Shown: piece by piece, positions 43,932 to 55,757 of the stretch
Numbering within the stretch: position 1 is the stretch's first letter
Layout of the letters: each line of letters opens with the position of its first letter
From: Lotus japonicus
Lineage: Eukaryota; Streptophyta; Magnoliopsida; Fabales; Fabaceae
Assembly: GCF_012489685.1 (NCBI RefSeq)
Contig: NC_080042.1
Coordinates: 31,501,158 to 31,565,157 of the forward strand
DNA: 64,000 nucleotides
Direction: 5' to 3'
The notes under the pieces: generated by a model
Databases searched by the model: none
What the model saw: only the letters and a program-made list of their open reading frames with translations
What the model was told of the DNA's origin: nothing
Translations under genes and position numbers: made by a program

Positions 43932-44173
43932 CTAGAAGATCAATATATTCATTGGGTTTCCAGCTCCATCAATCAAAGTCCACGAATCTTTCAACTCATC
44001 CTTGAATTGCCACACAAACGGCATAATCACTTCCTCTGCATACTGTGAATAAATTAAAGAAAGTCACGGTCACTGAAATCTGGTTGATTAAAAAGGTAAA
44101 TCAACCACGTAATTACCTCGTTGTCACGACTAGTAACACGCAAAAAGAACTTATAAAATTGACAATTTGACAT
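43932..44173 (-). CDS. B3-like domain fragment, two exons
   Basis: On the minus strand an ATG at 44173 opens exon 1 (44117-44173, MSNCQFYKFFLRVTSRDNE). A canonical GTAATT...CAG intron (44043-44116) follows, then exon 2 (43932-44042), which includes FVWQFKDELKDSWTLIDG and AGNPMN, with TAG at 43932-43934. The pattern of F-F, F...F.DEL and TLID..GN resembles a plant B3 DNA-binding domain, though it is only 56 residues. Whether a longer gene extends upstream (a frame with DDFWKFILPLIEQ at about 44360-44465) is unclear. The product is probably partial. Confidence 0.45.
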
Positions 44174-44710
44174 GAAAATTTCTTTGAGTTAACCATAAGC
44201 AGATTGAGAATTGCACTTTAGATAGGGGAAATGAAAGATTAATGATGAAATCTAGGTTCTATAATAAGAAAAGAAGATCAACTAAAGATGAAAGAAAGGA
44301 GAGGAGCGGCGAGGGGGGAGGGGAGAATTCGGATCCTACAGGCTAGAAAAAGGAGACTTACTTGTTCAATGAGGGGAAGTATAAACTTCCAAAAATCATC
44401 AGCAGTCAGCAGAGATGTATTTAAACAGAGATGACAACACCAAATTCTAAGGTACCATCCGTTCATCTTCTTAGGTTGGGAATTCCAACAACGTAATTTA
44501 ATAAAACTTCTTTAATATACCATCCACTATGCAGTGATTAAACATGGGTAATTGGAGCTGTTAATTGGCTTGTTGCCTTCTTATCATAAATTGGAATGTG
44601 GAAGATCAAAGGAATTGTTATGAGATTAGAAATATTCAAGGAAGCTAAAATAATTGAGAGAGAATTCCAACAACCTAAATTAACAAATAAACCTAAACCC
44701 ACTAAAAAAG
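44174..44710. other. Possible upstream exon of the B3-like fragment
   Basis: The minus strand at about 44278-44466 has a frame MNGWYLRIWCCH...FILPLIEQ ending at a donor-like GTAAGT. No domain was recognised. The remainder is AT-rich, and the segment ends at the LTR boundary at 44711. Confidence 0.3.
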
Positions 44711-47700
44711 TGTAACACCCCGATTTCGGTGGCGTCACTTTAGTAACCAAAAATCAAATAAAGGGAAAAGCAGGTATATATTTTTTTTCGTTTTGTTTAA
44801 ATAAAATGACTTGTCGAAATAAAGACTCAACCCAATCGCGATTAACAGCGACTAACATACAATATAAGTACAGCTCTCGCTGCTACTAAAAACATCATCA
44901 CGAGTGTCCTCAAGTGACGGAAAGTAACTGAAAGTGGTGCCTGCAGGCAAATAAATGCGACCCATAGTTAGAGTCATAACCTTTATAAATACAGTCCTCC
45001 AAGAAAGTAAGTCAGCCTAGAACGGCCTCCAAAAGACCTCCTATGTCCGACAAACTATCTGCGATCCTCATGGAAGAGAACCACACAAAAAGCTAATAGT
45101 CGGGGACCTACCCTGCCCCAAAATGAGAAATGACAATCAGATTTGTGACAATGGCACCCCATATACTACACCCCTAACATCGACCCTCATCTGATCCTGC
45201 ATGAAGTTCGGGTCCACGTGGAAGACTCAGTAGTAGTCATTTCGCTCCGGGTCCTCCCCGAACGTTGAACCATCACGAATCAGCTGTTGAACGTCTAGCA
45301 GCAGGCCGACCGCCCAAACATAAACATGAACACAAAGCCAAGGTGCGAGGGTCAACTCACAGAATATGATAAATAATACAAGCAACATGTGAAGAATAAG
45401 GGGGTGTATATATATGTTGTATATATACATATAAGTTCTGCATTGCCTATCCTAAGGTATATACATGGCATGTTATCGAATCTCTAGTAACAACACAATA
45501 TTCAATATCTCAACAATTCAACAAATAACATAACGATGTTCACCAATATCAAATCATCAAAATCTCAACATATGAAGTTAGGTGATAAGGTTAGTCAAAC
45601 AATGTATCGTCCTCACAACGCACAAGTGTCTAACTAAACAAATGTTCCTTGTCGTTTGCCCTAGGGTAAACGATGATGAAATCTCACGCTTTCATGAAGT
45701 CTCACGCTTCAATGGAGTCTTACGCTTTCACGAAGTCTCACGCTTCAGTGAAATCTCACACATTCACGAAGTCTCACGCTTCAGTGAAGTTTCACGCATT
45801 CACGAAGTCTCACGCTTCAGTGAAGTTTCACGCATTCACGAAGTCTCCCGCTTGAATGAAGTTTCACGCATTCACGAAGTCTCACGCTTCAGTGAAGTTT
45901 CACGCATTCACGAAGTCTCCCGCTTCAATGAAGTTTCACACCTTCACGAAGTCTCACGCTTCAGTGAAGTTTCACGCCTCCGCAAAGTCTCCCGCTTCAG
46001 CGAAGGTTCCCGTCTCCACGAGGTCTCCCGCCTCTGTGAAGTTTCAGTTTTCACGAAGTCTCACGCTTCAGTGAATTTGCACACTTTCACGAAGTCTCAC
46101 GCTTCAGTGAAGTTCCATGCTTTCACGAAGTCTCACGCCTCAGTGAAGCTTCCCGGCTCATCCTTCGGATGGCTAAATAAACTGCTCAAAGAGCGAAGGA
46201 GTACCAATGTACTTGGAAACTTATTAGTTTCCCCAAAACTTGGATTCGACGACACTTCTCATTTTCCAAAACTAACATCCAAGCCCTAAGCTTTCATCTG
46301 ACATTGTTATCATTATTTAAAGGGTTCAGAGGTTGTTTAGTGTATTATGAATTTTCCTTGTAAAATAGTTTCCATTTAGGTTTATCTCTAATCTTATAAG
46401 TTTAAAAGATCCCATCATCCCAAGTAACTCCCAGAGAAGGTCTCGGTCCACTAAAATAATAAGGGTCCGAACCTCGGTTCGTCCCATCAAACTTTTTCCC
46501 AAATTCTCATCTTGAGAATGTCATAACTACCCGTTTCCCCACACTCTGACGTATAATTGCACAGTATAATCAATATAATCCAGTAAATCATGTGCACAAG
46601 TATTCACATAGCCTATGATTATCCATTAAGTAAGTACAGCATATGAATCAATCAATGGCAAATCAAAGCGATAAATAAATCCCAATCACCAATGTCGGCC
46701 GAAGCCTCAGAAAACGGAGACACACGTCTCAATTAGTTCACTCGGCCGAAGCCTCCAGAAAAACATTTCCTCGTCAATCACAATCAAGTGCATAAACAAT
46801 AAATCAAGTCGAATTGGTCGACGCCTAAAACATCAGATAGCAAGGTAAGTTGCCCTCACCTCTAGTTCCTCCAGAATCACAGTGTAAGTCACACTCACAA
46901 GCTTGCTCAGTCAAGTCCAAGGTTTCCACAAACGAACCTTAGAGCAAACAAAGCAAAAATCAATCAAAATAAGTCGGTACAATCGAAACAATACTAACTA
47001 ACGTTAGACAAAGCTCAAGAAGCTTCAGAGTACAACATCTAGGCACGAATGGAAGGGCTTTCCTCAAATGGATGAGTTTTGACTCGATTCAAGTTTTGTA
47101 CAAAAACACTTTATTCGCTAAAACGTCCATAACTCGAGCTACAGAACTCAGAATGACACGAAACCAAAGCCAAAATTTCGACGACGGAGAGAGCTACGCT
47201 ATAACTCAGGTCATACAGACCCAACAAATATTTTTGGACACGGTACCATACCAAATAAGTCTCGGCCCCTATCAAAATAGGGTTTCCCGAACTTTTTCTT
47301 CGATCTAATTTAATTCATAGGTATTCTTAGGCGATATTCAGGCCAGGGAAACTCTCAGAAAAATTATCGGGTCGAAAACTAACACAAGGGTATTTTGGTC
47401 AGTGTTTTTAGCCCGAAAACTCAAAGTCGGAATTTTGAAAAATAAATTTGATGAGCGTGTTCCTAATGACATTTATAACAACTAATCCTACTGACGCTAA
47501 GCTCAATCAGGAGTTTGTGATTCATAAAGCGAAGCTTTTACCCAAAAATGGGTTTTTTTCTAGAAAATTGGATCTCTTCGACGATTCGGCGAGATTCAGC
47601 AGAAAACAACCGGATATTCATGCTCTTGGGCACGTAGGCAATAAGTTTAGACACTGAAATCAAGTTATTTTAACACTTTTACAAAAAGCTCAAAACTTTG

Positions 47701-48335
47701 AGCACAGAAAGACATAGAGAAAATCGACATAATTGACGATCAGAAGTAAGAAATAACATCTATACCTCGAGGCCTACGTATAGCAACTGACAGTGCTGCG
47801 ATCAGACAAGAATCGGCGAAAAACTCTCCTCTCCTCTCCTTCCTCAAGCTCGCGGCCAACAATGGTGAATGGTGGAGAATTTTGAGTTTTTATGCTATTT
47901 ATAGGAGATGGAAACCGCGGGAAAATGAAAATTTCGCGATTTCGATTTTTCTTGCACATTCCTCTGTGAATTATAAGAGAGAATATGGTGACAGAATTTC
48001 AGAACTCGAAACAGGGTTCTTGGAATTTAAGCAAACGATTAACTAACGGTGTTAATCGATTTAACCCAAAAAGTTACTTTTTGCAGTTGATGTCGGATGA
48101 GAAAACTTCCTTCTGAAATCGGTACACATGTGTGAAATCTTCGTTTGAGGCTCCGAATAGAAAAAGTCTTCATCGACAGTTTATTTTAAGGTTCTTGAGC
48201 TATCAGAGATTCAGTTTCGGCAAACTTCAGAGAATTGGAATCGGTCGTTCGTACATTCCAGGGTTTCGTGTCGGAACACTTGTCATGGAAATGAATAAGA
48301 GAAATTCTTATATTCCTCTGAATATTATTGATCGT
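44711..48335 (-). repeat. Truncated LTR of a Tekay-related gypsy element
   Basis: Starts TGTAACACCCCGATTTCGG, the exact reverse of the gypsy LTR end, and is collinear with the reversed 10616-14466 LTR but clearly diverged. The outer about 220 bp of the LTR (ending CTTACA) are missing at 48335, where Transposase_28 coding sequence begins. The minisatellite position holds different, 36-bp repeats (45678-46160). Confidence 0.85.
45678..46160. repeat. 36-bp minisatellite inside the old LTR
   Basis: About 13 units built on CACGCTTCAGTGAAGTTTCA plus CGCATTCACGAAGTCT, alternating two hairpin-prone half-units. It gives a repetitive open frame (HEVSRFSEVSRI) that is a by-product and not a gene. Confidence 0.88.
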
Positions 48336-50472
48336 CTTCAGCATTCCCATGGAGCTCAGATCGGCGTTCGGGAAAAGCCATTGAGCCTGGTCCTTGGCTA
48401 GATAAAAGCCTTCTTCACGCTGCTCCAAGGCTTCGTCCACCGCCGATTCTCTTGCTTTGGCAGCTTTTTCTTTCTCATCGGCTAGCTCCTTAGTTTTTTC
48501 TTCTAGTTCGCTCTTCAGCAAGGCGAGCTCCTTATCTTTCGAAGCAAGGGAAGCAAGGGCCTCTTCTATAGCCGCCAGCGCTGCTTGGGCATCTTTCTTG
48601 GCTGCATCCAAGTCTTTTTCAAGTTCCGAAATTGTGGCATCGCGACGAATAAGTTCAACTCGCGCTTCGTTGAGGTCACTGACGATCATCACAAGCGTTT
48701 TGTCAATAGCGATCTTCTCCCTGGCGCCCCTAGTCACAATTCTGTCATAGCGCTCAGCACACTTGGCGTGCTCAGTGGCGAGCGCCGCATAGTCAGGTTG
48801 AAGTTTCGCCTCTTCCTCAGCAGAAGCTTTGAACTTCTTAAAGGCATGGGCGAAGATGCAGCCGACGTGCAGCACGGACGCCAGGCACTCTTGGCTTGCG
48901 TCATCGATACCCTTCCCAAAAATTTCTTTTTCCAGGTACTCATGGTTGATCCCGAAAAGCAAAAACTCCATGGGGTCGGTGGCGTCACGCATCATCGAGG
49001 GGCCGCCGCTGGCGATCTCCCTGGCGGCGGAAGTCTCTTTCTCTTTTTCTGCCTCTTCTCCTTTTTCCATGGGGACGGAATGGGTTTCCGCCCCAACTAG
49101 GCCGGAGTCTTGGTCATCCTGGCGAGGGGGACTAGTTTCCGCTCGAGTTTGAGCCTTGGGAGAAGTGGCCCCTGGGGTCGGCGACGACTGATGGGGAGTG
49201 GAAGTCTCCTCTCTCTGATGAGCAGAGGCGTCGGCAGCGGACTTGGTGGGGGTAGCAGAGGCGTCGGCAGCGGCCTTGGTGGTAGTAGCAGAGGCGTCAG
49301 CAGCTGACTTGTTGGTGTTGTTGGCCTTTTTCTTGAGCGACGAGGGATTCTTGCTCCCCTCGTCATCCTTGTGAGAGAGTCTCTTCGTGGGATTCTCGGC
49401 GTTAGCGTTGAAAGTCGGAGGAAACTTTGTAGCCATTCTGGCGACGACGAGCTGGAGTTCTTCGGCTGTGAAACCCATATCAGCTACAGAGATAATAAGA
49501 GAACCAGTTAGTCAAGAAAAAATATTTGAGCAAAATAAAATGCATGAAACAAGTAAGCGAGGAAGGCGAGGAGTTTCGCAAAACAGCTAGTAACCTAGGT
49601 ATTTGGGTGTTCTCGAATGGCGAGCGCCTTCGATAACCTTGGAACAATCGAGGATCGGGAGTTGGGCGAAGAAGCTGATTATGTTTTTGTCTTCAGCAGT
49701 AAAGAGGTCGGCTGATGGGTCAAGGATCCCATTGGGGCGGTCGGTCCAGTAGAGGGGAAAAAGGGCGGTACCATCTCTTAACATGAAAAGTTCAGGATAA
49801 CCCTGGTGGACGCCCACTTTGAAGTATTTTCGAGCAAAGCTAGTCTTGGTGTTGCTCTTGAGGGGGTTCGGGCACTTTCGGCCCGTCCGCGCCTTGAGAG
49901 AGATCCAACCTCTAGCCTTTAGAGATTTGGCGTCTACATCGTACAAATAAAAGAAGTGGACAATTTGCGGTGTGATGTTGATGGCGTCGCACAAAATCTG
50001 AAAGCAACGCATGAACGCCCAAGCATTGGGGTGCAGTTGGCTGGGGGCAGCGTTGATATCGGACAGAACGTCATAGTAGAAGGCGGACAAAGGGAATCTA
50101 ATTCCCAGTTCCGTAAAAAGGTACCCATACACATAAAAAACGTGATAATGAGATATGTCACCATGAGCCTTGTGAAACCACGGGGCGCTCGTCATTTTTA
50201 CAGGCGGCGGCGCGCAGTTTTTCGTTCAGTGCGTCATCTACGCACAACCCGTTGACCGCCTCGATAAGGTCAGTCACCGCATCCACATCGGCGTAGTCCG
50301 AAGGCTGATCGATTACCGACTGAGAAGGGGCGACTTGAACTAGAGCAGGAAGTGTGTCAAAGGTTTTCAAACGAAAGCCAGCAACCTCCGCAGGCTTAAG
50401 TGGGAGCCCACCAACAGGAGAATGGTCTCCGGGGAACTCTCGGTGAGGGGGATTTTGAGAGGAGGAAGACAT
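48186..50472 (-). CDS. Transposase_28-like (putative gypsy-type transposon) protein with coiled coil
   Basis: The minus-strand ATG at 50472 starts MSSSSQNPPHREFPGD. The central region (YLFTELGIRFPLSAFYYDVL, APSQLHPNAWAFMRCF) is the Pfam Transposase_28 type found in plant repeats. The exon ends at 49595 and a GT...AG intron (49484-49594) joins it in frame to ADMGFTAEELQ, a low-complexity Ala/Thr/Lys part and a long coiled coil (LNEARVELIRRDATISEL through KSELEEKTKELADEKEK). Near 50200 an A5 run separates two frames, probably a one-base frameshift. The last residues (after about 48335) are translated LTR sequence, so the natural C-terminus is lost. The family's function is unknown. Confidence 0.65.
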
Positions 50473-51040
50473 GGAAATGCGATGCAGGATGCACGAAATG
50501 CAATGCTGATGCTGAAGCGTACAAGGACAAGGAAGTTGAGCAATCACTGGATGACAAAACGAATAGGAGGTTGGGGAAAGGATGCGAAGTAGCGGTGCCG
50601 GGGCAAGGAGAAGCTTGGAAATCGCTCGAGGGGGTTTGAGAGGAGAGGAGTTTTGAAAGAGAGGGACGATGGAGGTACAGGGTTTTTATAGGCAGGAGGA
50701 GACCCTTGGGGTTGGGGTGCGACGCGTGGGGGACATGTGGAGTTAATGAGGAGTTATGACCCATGATTCAATGGGAGCGAATGATTGCCTCGGGAGTGTA
50801 ACCGACGCATTAGTGGAAGTAAATGCGCGTGATAGGTGGGAAGTCCCCTCAACTTCCACTTTGAAAAGACATGTGATGGAATTGCAAGGGTTGATCAATC
50901 AGGGCCGTTTGATCACGGCGATCGCCACTATTGCTGATGGAACTCTCGCCTTTTGTCAACCTCTGCTTCTCATCTTTCATGGACTTGTGGACTTGTGGGA
51001 CTTGTGGACTTGTGGGCTGGCGGGCCTCTCAGGTTAGGGG
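50473..51040. other. Upstream region of the Transposase_28-like gene
   Basis: A TATA-like TATAAAAA on the minus strand (about 50682-50689) lies about 210 bp upstream of the ATG. Short tandem GGACTTGTGG units occur at 50978-51025. No other coding sequence was recognised. Confidence 0.4.
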
Positions 51041-51148
51041 ACTCACAGGTAAAAATTGGTTCATTGACCAAAGGCTTCTACAATGAGAAACCTAGGCTAT
51101 AGTCAAGTCGGTTGTGACCCTACGGGTTTAACCATCCTGCTTGCTATG

Positions 51149-52534
51149 TGATGACCCTAGTTTAGTAGTGTTTTTAGGGACATTTTGTAGTTTATTTTGA
51201 ATCTTTTTATTGAGTCTCATGTAGTGTTTCATGCATTATCATGCATTTTTATCTTTCTCTGAGTTTTTACTTTGTTTTGGTAATTTAATAGTTTTATAGG
51301 GACCTTTCTTGCATTTTAAGTAAGTTTATGACTTGCATATCTTTTCTACTTGAATTGATGGTCTTTTATGCTAATAAACTCTTGGAAATCCTAGATATTT
51401 TCCTTGCTTTGTTCCCAAGCAGCTAGGTCTGAAAACTGATGAAGAAAGAAGGTCAAGAGACTTGGAGAATTGAAGGGAGGCATAAAGAGGAGTTAAGAAG
51501 AAGTTCAAGAACCTTTCTAGCATCTAGAGAGCGCTCAGGCGCTCGTGTTGAGCGCTTGAGCGCCAATTGGATCGATGTTTACATGATGCTAGAAAGGAAT
51601 TGGCGTCTGAGCGCTCCTGTTAAGCGCCTGAGCGCCAATTGCCTTTCAGAGGCGTTGTTTTCACTTTGAATTGGCGCTCAGGCGTGCTTAATTGGCGCCT
51701 GAGCACCCAGACTCGACCTTTTTGCCTATAAATAGGCTTTTGTCATTTCTTTTGTAACTTTGGTCATTTCTATACATTCCTAAATAAGTTAGAAGTAGGG
51801 TTAGACTCTGGAGCTTGAGGAGAAGCATTCTCCAAGTCCATGTTTCCAGGTTTTATCCTTTTTTTCTTGTATGGATTCCATAGCCATGCTTGGCTAAACC
51901 CCTTTTGCTTTGGGTTCTTTGTAAGACTTATGATGTTTAAATCTTAATTCCTATTTCTATTCATGAATCCTCTGAGTAAACCCTTGAATCTCATATCCAT
52001 GCTTTATGTTTCAAGTTAGAACGCGTGCTAGCTTTATTCTTTTCTATAATAGAACGGAAGTTTGTTATAGATTAGGGACTTGTTGTGGGATTACCTCTTC
52101 TATGCTTGCTACTAGGAATAGAGGAAGGGTTGGAGTTTGTTGATATGAAATTGAAAACCTAATGCCTCAAACAATTGTTTAAGTACACAAGAAATTGAGC
52201 TTATCCTTTGATTTGAGAGTATTACCTATGCGAGGCATCGATAGGTAGTTGGTTAGATTATAGCATCAAGGAGAGACTCAGAGTTCTGTGGATAGAATAG
52301 GTTGACTAAAACTGAATTAGTTAAGCAAGAACCCAAGGCATTCTCACCATTGTTCTTCACACACTTATCTTTGTTAGCTTTATAATTAATCAACTCAACA
52401 ACCAATCCTTAAAACTGAATTTTATTTGCTTTCCAACTTTGAACTTGATTCTTAAACCGAATTCGCATTCCAATTCCCTGTGGTTCGATAAATTAAAACC
52501 GGGTAGATTCTGTACACTTGCAGATTGACCAACA
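51149..52534 (+). mobile_element. Solo LTR, 1386 bp, TSD CTATG
   Basis: Begins TGATGACCCTAG and ends GACCAACA. CTATG flanks it at 51144-51148 and 52535-52539. It has a TATA box (TATAAATAGG at 51727) and no internal region, so an LTR element was reduced to one LTR by recombination. The type was not determined; the tail (TTCCCTGTGGTTCGATAAAT, GTACACTTGCAG) resembles Athila-like gypsy LTRs. Confidence 0.88.
51525..51712. repeat. GCGC-rich inverted and direct repeats upstream of the solo-LTR TATA box
   Basis: Short motifs around TGAGCGCCAATTG and AATTGGCGCTCAGGCG recur about five times in both orientations in 190 bp just upstream of the TATA box at 51727. They can form hairpins and may be enhancer-type elements. 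Confidence 0.6.
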
Positions 52535-52539
52535 CTATG

Positions 52540-52680
52540 CCAGACATCAACAGGAACGATACAACTCTACGCGGCTGACCGTCACTTCCTGTTGTGCCGG
52601 GTATAGTCAGGGACGATGCAACTCTACACGGTTGACCGTCAAATCCTGCTACACCAAGAGTACTCTACTAGGTACCTCAC
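52540..52680. repeat. Two-unit repeat at the minisatellite position of the older LTR
   Basis: Two units of about 60 bp containing GACGATGCAACTCTACACGG-type blocks (first as ACGATACAACTCTACGCGG) followed by TTGACCGTCA. It sits where the other LTRs carry 61-bp or 36-bp arrays. Confidence 0.55.
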
Positions 52681-55600
52681 TAACGCCCAGATCCTTCGCT
52701 AAGCCCGTCTACAAATTCTTTCCATAATATGAGTTTCCTTAAAACAATATTTATTAGGTAAAGTATTCCATCGTAAGTTGTTGCATTATGTCTTTAATTC
52801 CAAAGTTCAGTTTTCATTTCCAACACCTTTCAAAATAAAGTTCCCAAGGCTAGGATCACCGACCCATTCCCGTTTTCCAAACTCACTTTCATTCCTAAGT
52901 CTTTTTCGTTGAATGGTTCTTATTAATTAAAAGCATTCTAGTTTTTAGGTAGTACATTATGAATTTTATTTCCAATCAGTTTATGTTCATTTGATCCAAA
53001 ACTTCTATAAGTCAAAATTCTCATCAACCCAAATAGTTCCCCGAGAAGATCTCGATTCCCTAAAACAATAGAGGTATGAACCTTGGTTCGACCTAACAAA
53101 CATTCCCAAAACAAATCCGTCATTGTCATGACAAGGGTAAGTGTATTCCACACTCCGAGAGTGGCATCAAATGCACGAATATAGTCAGCACAATTTATTC
53201 ATAAACGCAAATACATCAAACTCTATCGAGCAATGGATCAATATTGCAGTGCTGTAAACATAACCTTGTCCTATCCACTGGAAAGCGATAAGACAGAAAC
53301 CAGTAAACGGCCGAAGCCTCTCAGAAAACGGAGACACACGTTTCATATAAGTTCACTCGATCGAAGTCTCCAGAAATCATTTACTCAGTTCCAAGCAATA
53401 ATCAAAATCAAAGCAATATTCAATATCAACACAATAACCAAGTCGAATTGATGGACGCTTAGTGGCATTAGCTAGCAAGTAAGTTACCCTCACCTTAGCC
53501 AATTTCCATACTGTGGTGCAACTCCGATCCGAACACATCTTTGTTTTCCCGTGTAAGCTTACTTCCTTTTGTCCTTTGGCTTCATCGCCAAGCGTTTCCG
53601 ATATTCGTACCGAAAATCAAGTTTCAGAAACTTGTCGGCGAAGAGTCTCCAGAGAAAGTTGCGGCTCACGGGGTTAACGAAGGAACTTTCGCCGAAGACA
53701 CAAAGAAAGGTTGTTCCTTCATCCTCTCGTGACCAGAAGCCCAACGACGTTGTCTGTTTCCCCAAAGGGTCGACAGTTTGCCCATAAAGTTCAACCGAAG
53801 GTCGACGGTGGTCGTCGGGTCGTCCAAGAAAATGTCCCAAATATGAAATTGAAAATAGGGTTTTACTCTCCTCGCGGCAAGGATCGCCGCAGTACACTCC
53901 GTTTTTCCATCGGTCGCCGGAGTTGACCAGAAAAAGCTCCCGAAGGCGGCAGCGGCGGCGGTCGACGGCGACGGAACGATGATCCGGAATATGGGTTTTG
54001 TTGTGAAAGCCGCAAGGGTTCCAACGGTACTAACCTCGCTGTGAACGGAGGTCCGAGACTCCGAGTACACCGGAATCGAAGGTCGAAGTTTGCGACGCTG
54101 GCGACGTTGGCGGTGGCGTTTTCACGTCGTTCTCCCCTGTTTTCTTTCATGGTTCCTTTGTCGTTTCTCTTTGCTTGCTTCGTGGCCATGGAGGTGGTGC
54201 TCTCGGCTGGAAAGAGAGACCCATGGTGGTGGTTCATGTGGTGCGTCCATGATGGTGTTGTGGGTGGCCATCGATGGTGGCTTCGTGAGGAAGAAAGAAG
54301 AAGAAGACATGATGGTGCCGCAGCCAAGGAGAGGAGCTCGTGATTCAGATCCATGGAGACAAGAGTGGTGACGGCTTGCTCATGGGGGAAGGAAGTGAAG
54401 GTAATGGTTCCATGGTTGGAGAAGAAGAAGAACATGTTGATGATGGGGTGCTGCCATGGTTGATAGAGGAAGAAGAAGCATGAACATGGTGTTGGTGTTG
54501 GTGTGGGTGCTGCAACTTGGGAGAAATAAGGAGGAGGAGAAAAGAAGAAGAAAATATTGGTGATGATGGGAGAAGAAATCGTGAGTGAGAGAAACAGAGA
54601 GCAGCGTGAGGATACATATTTTGTGAGGGAATGGAGATAAAATTGATATATGTTGGTGGTGGTGTTTGCTGCACAAAGAGGAAGAGACGTAACAGAAGAA
54701 GAAAATGAAAATGGGTCTGCTGCAACAAAAGAAAGAAAATGAAAAGAAAGGAGAGTGAATGGGTGAGTGGTCGAGAATGAGAGTGCGTGAGTGAAATAGA
54801 AGGAGAGTGAGTCGAGTGTTAGAGGAGGAGGATAAGAATAAATTAGATATTTTCTAAAGATATTTTGAAAAGATATTTTTAAAACTTGTACAAATTGATT
54901 TGGACACCGGAAGATTTACCCCATAGAGTTAAGAGAAAAATGTAGAGATAATATATAATTATACCAAAAATTATGAGGAGCTTAATGAAATGATAAAATA
55001 TAAATTAGGATCACTTTGAGCAAATAAAAATGATCCATAGACAAAGAAATGAGTAAGAATTAAGCTAAAGAGTAATTATTAGACAATTAGAACAAATATG
55101 ACGTTGTCATATTATGCAATTAAGCTAAGTATCCTTCCATAAAAGGCCGATACTTGCTCTGGATTCATTTTAAATGAGAAAATGGCTTGAACGCAGTCTG
55201 TTTCAAAAATGCCGCAGAACTACTTTTTGCAATTGATGTGGGATGAGAAAACTTCCTTCTGAAGAAAGATTAGAAACATCAAAAGAAATCGGTACGCACG
55301 TGTGAAATCTTCGTTTGAAGCTCTGAATAGAAAAAGTCTCCATCGACAGTTTATTTTAAGGTTCTTGAGCTATCAGGAACTTAGTTTCAGCAAACTTCCG
55401 AGAATTGGAATCGGTCGTTCGTACATTCCGGGGTTTCGAGTCGAAACACTTGTCATGGAAAGGAAGAAGAAAAATTCTTATATTCCTCTAAAGATTTTTG
55501 AATTTCGTTTCTACAATGCTTTAAGAGCAGATTAGCCCTTACCTAACGCTTTCGCCCTAAGGCGGACGTAAATAAGGCTCGTGCTATAATCTATAGCGAC

Positions 55601-55757
55601 TACAATACTATTCTCAAGCAATTTCCTGAACGTTCTTCTTCATTAAGTCATCCAAAACAGCATTCTCCTTTACCAGGTCCTTTTGCGGTTAAACCGATTC
55701 TACTCGTGGGTTGGAAAAATAATTATTTAAATCCAAGTCTGAAATTTGGGTCTTACA

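Larger units (their letters stand above)
51041..55757 (-). repeat. Older Tekay-related LTR, interrupted by a solo LTR
   Basis: The right end reads GTCTTACA at 55757, the reverse of the TGTAAG LTR start. 55230-55490 is nearly identical to 48110-48335. 52880-53500 matches 46380-46860. The part left of the solo LTR (51041-51148) and right of it (from 52540) are joined by the CTATG duplication. The 3' portion of the LTR is missing. 53500-54850 is less similar and includes a GA-rich stretch in which long frames are probably by-products. Confidence 0.7.

Noticed and set aside
45678..46160. Regular 36-bp repeats resembling a CRISPR array
   Set aside because: The units are directly contiguous without unique spacers, and the context is a plant LTR.
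45582..46289. 235-codon open frame with HEVSRFSEVSRI repeats
   Set aside because: It is a translation of the 36-bp minisatellite inside an LTR; period divisible by three keeps it open.
48457..49307. Long plus-strand frames rich in Ser/Ala
   Set aside because: They are antisense shadows of the coiled-coil Transposase_28-like gene.
51149..52522. Solo LTR ending at CTTGCA
   Set aside because: The five bases after that point (GATTG) do not match CTATG on the left; extending to 52534 gives TG...CA and a perfect CTATG duplication.
53863..54728. Minus-strand frames of 190 and 127 codons
   Set aside because: They are low complexity (His/Ser/Pro/Leu runs from a GA-rich stretch) in an old LTR with no domain seen.
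44711..55757. One complete 11-kb LTR element with two LTRs
   Set aside because: The outer flanks do not share a 5-bp duplication and each LTR is truncated, so it is kept only as a hypothesis.
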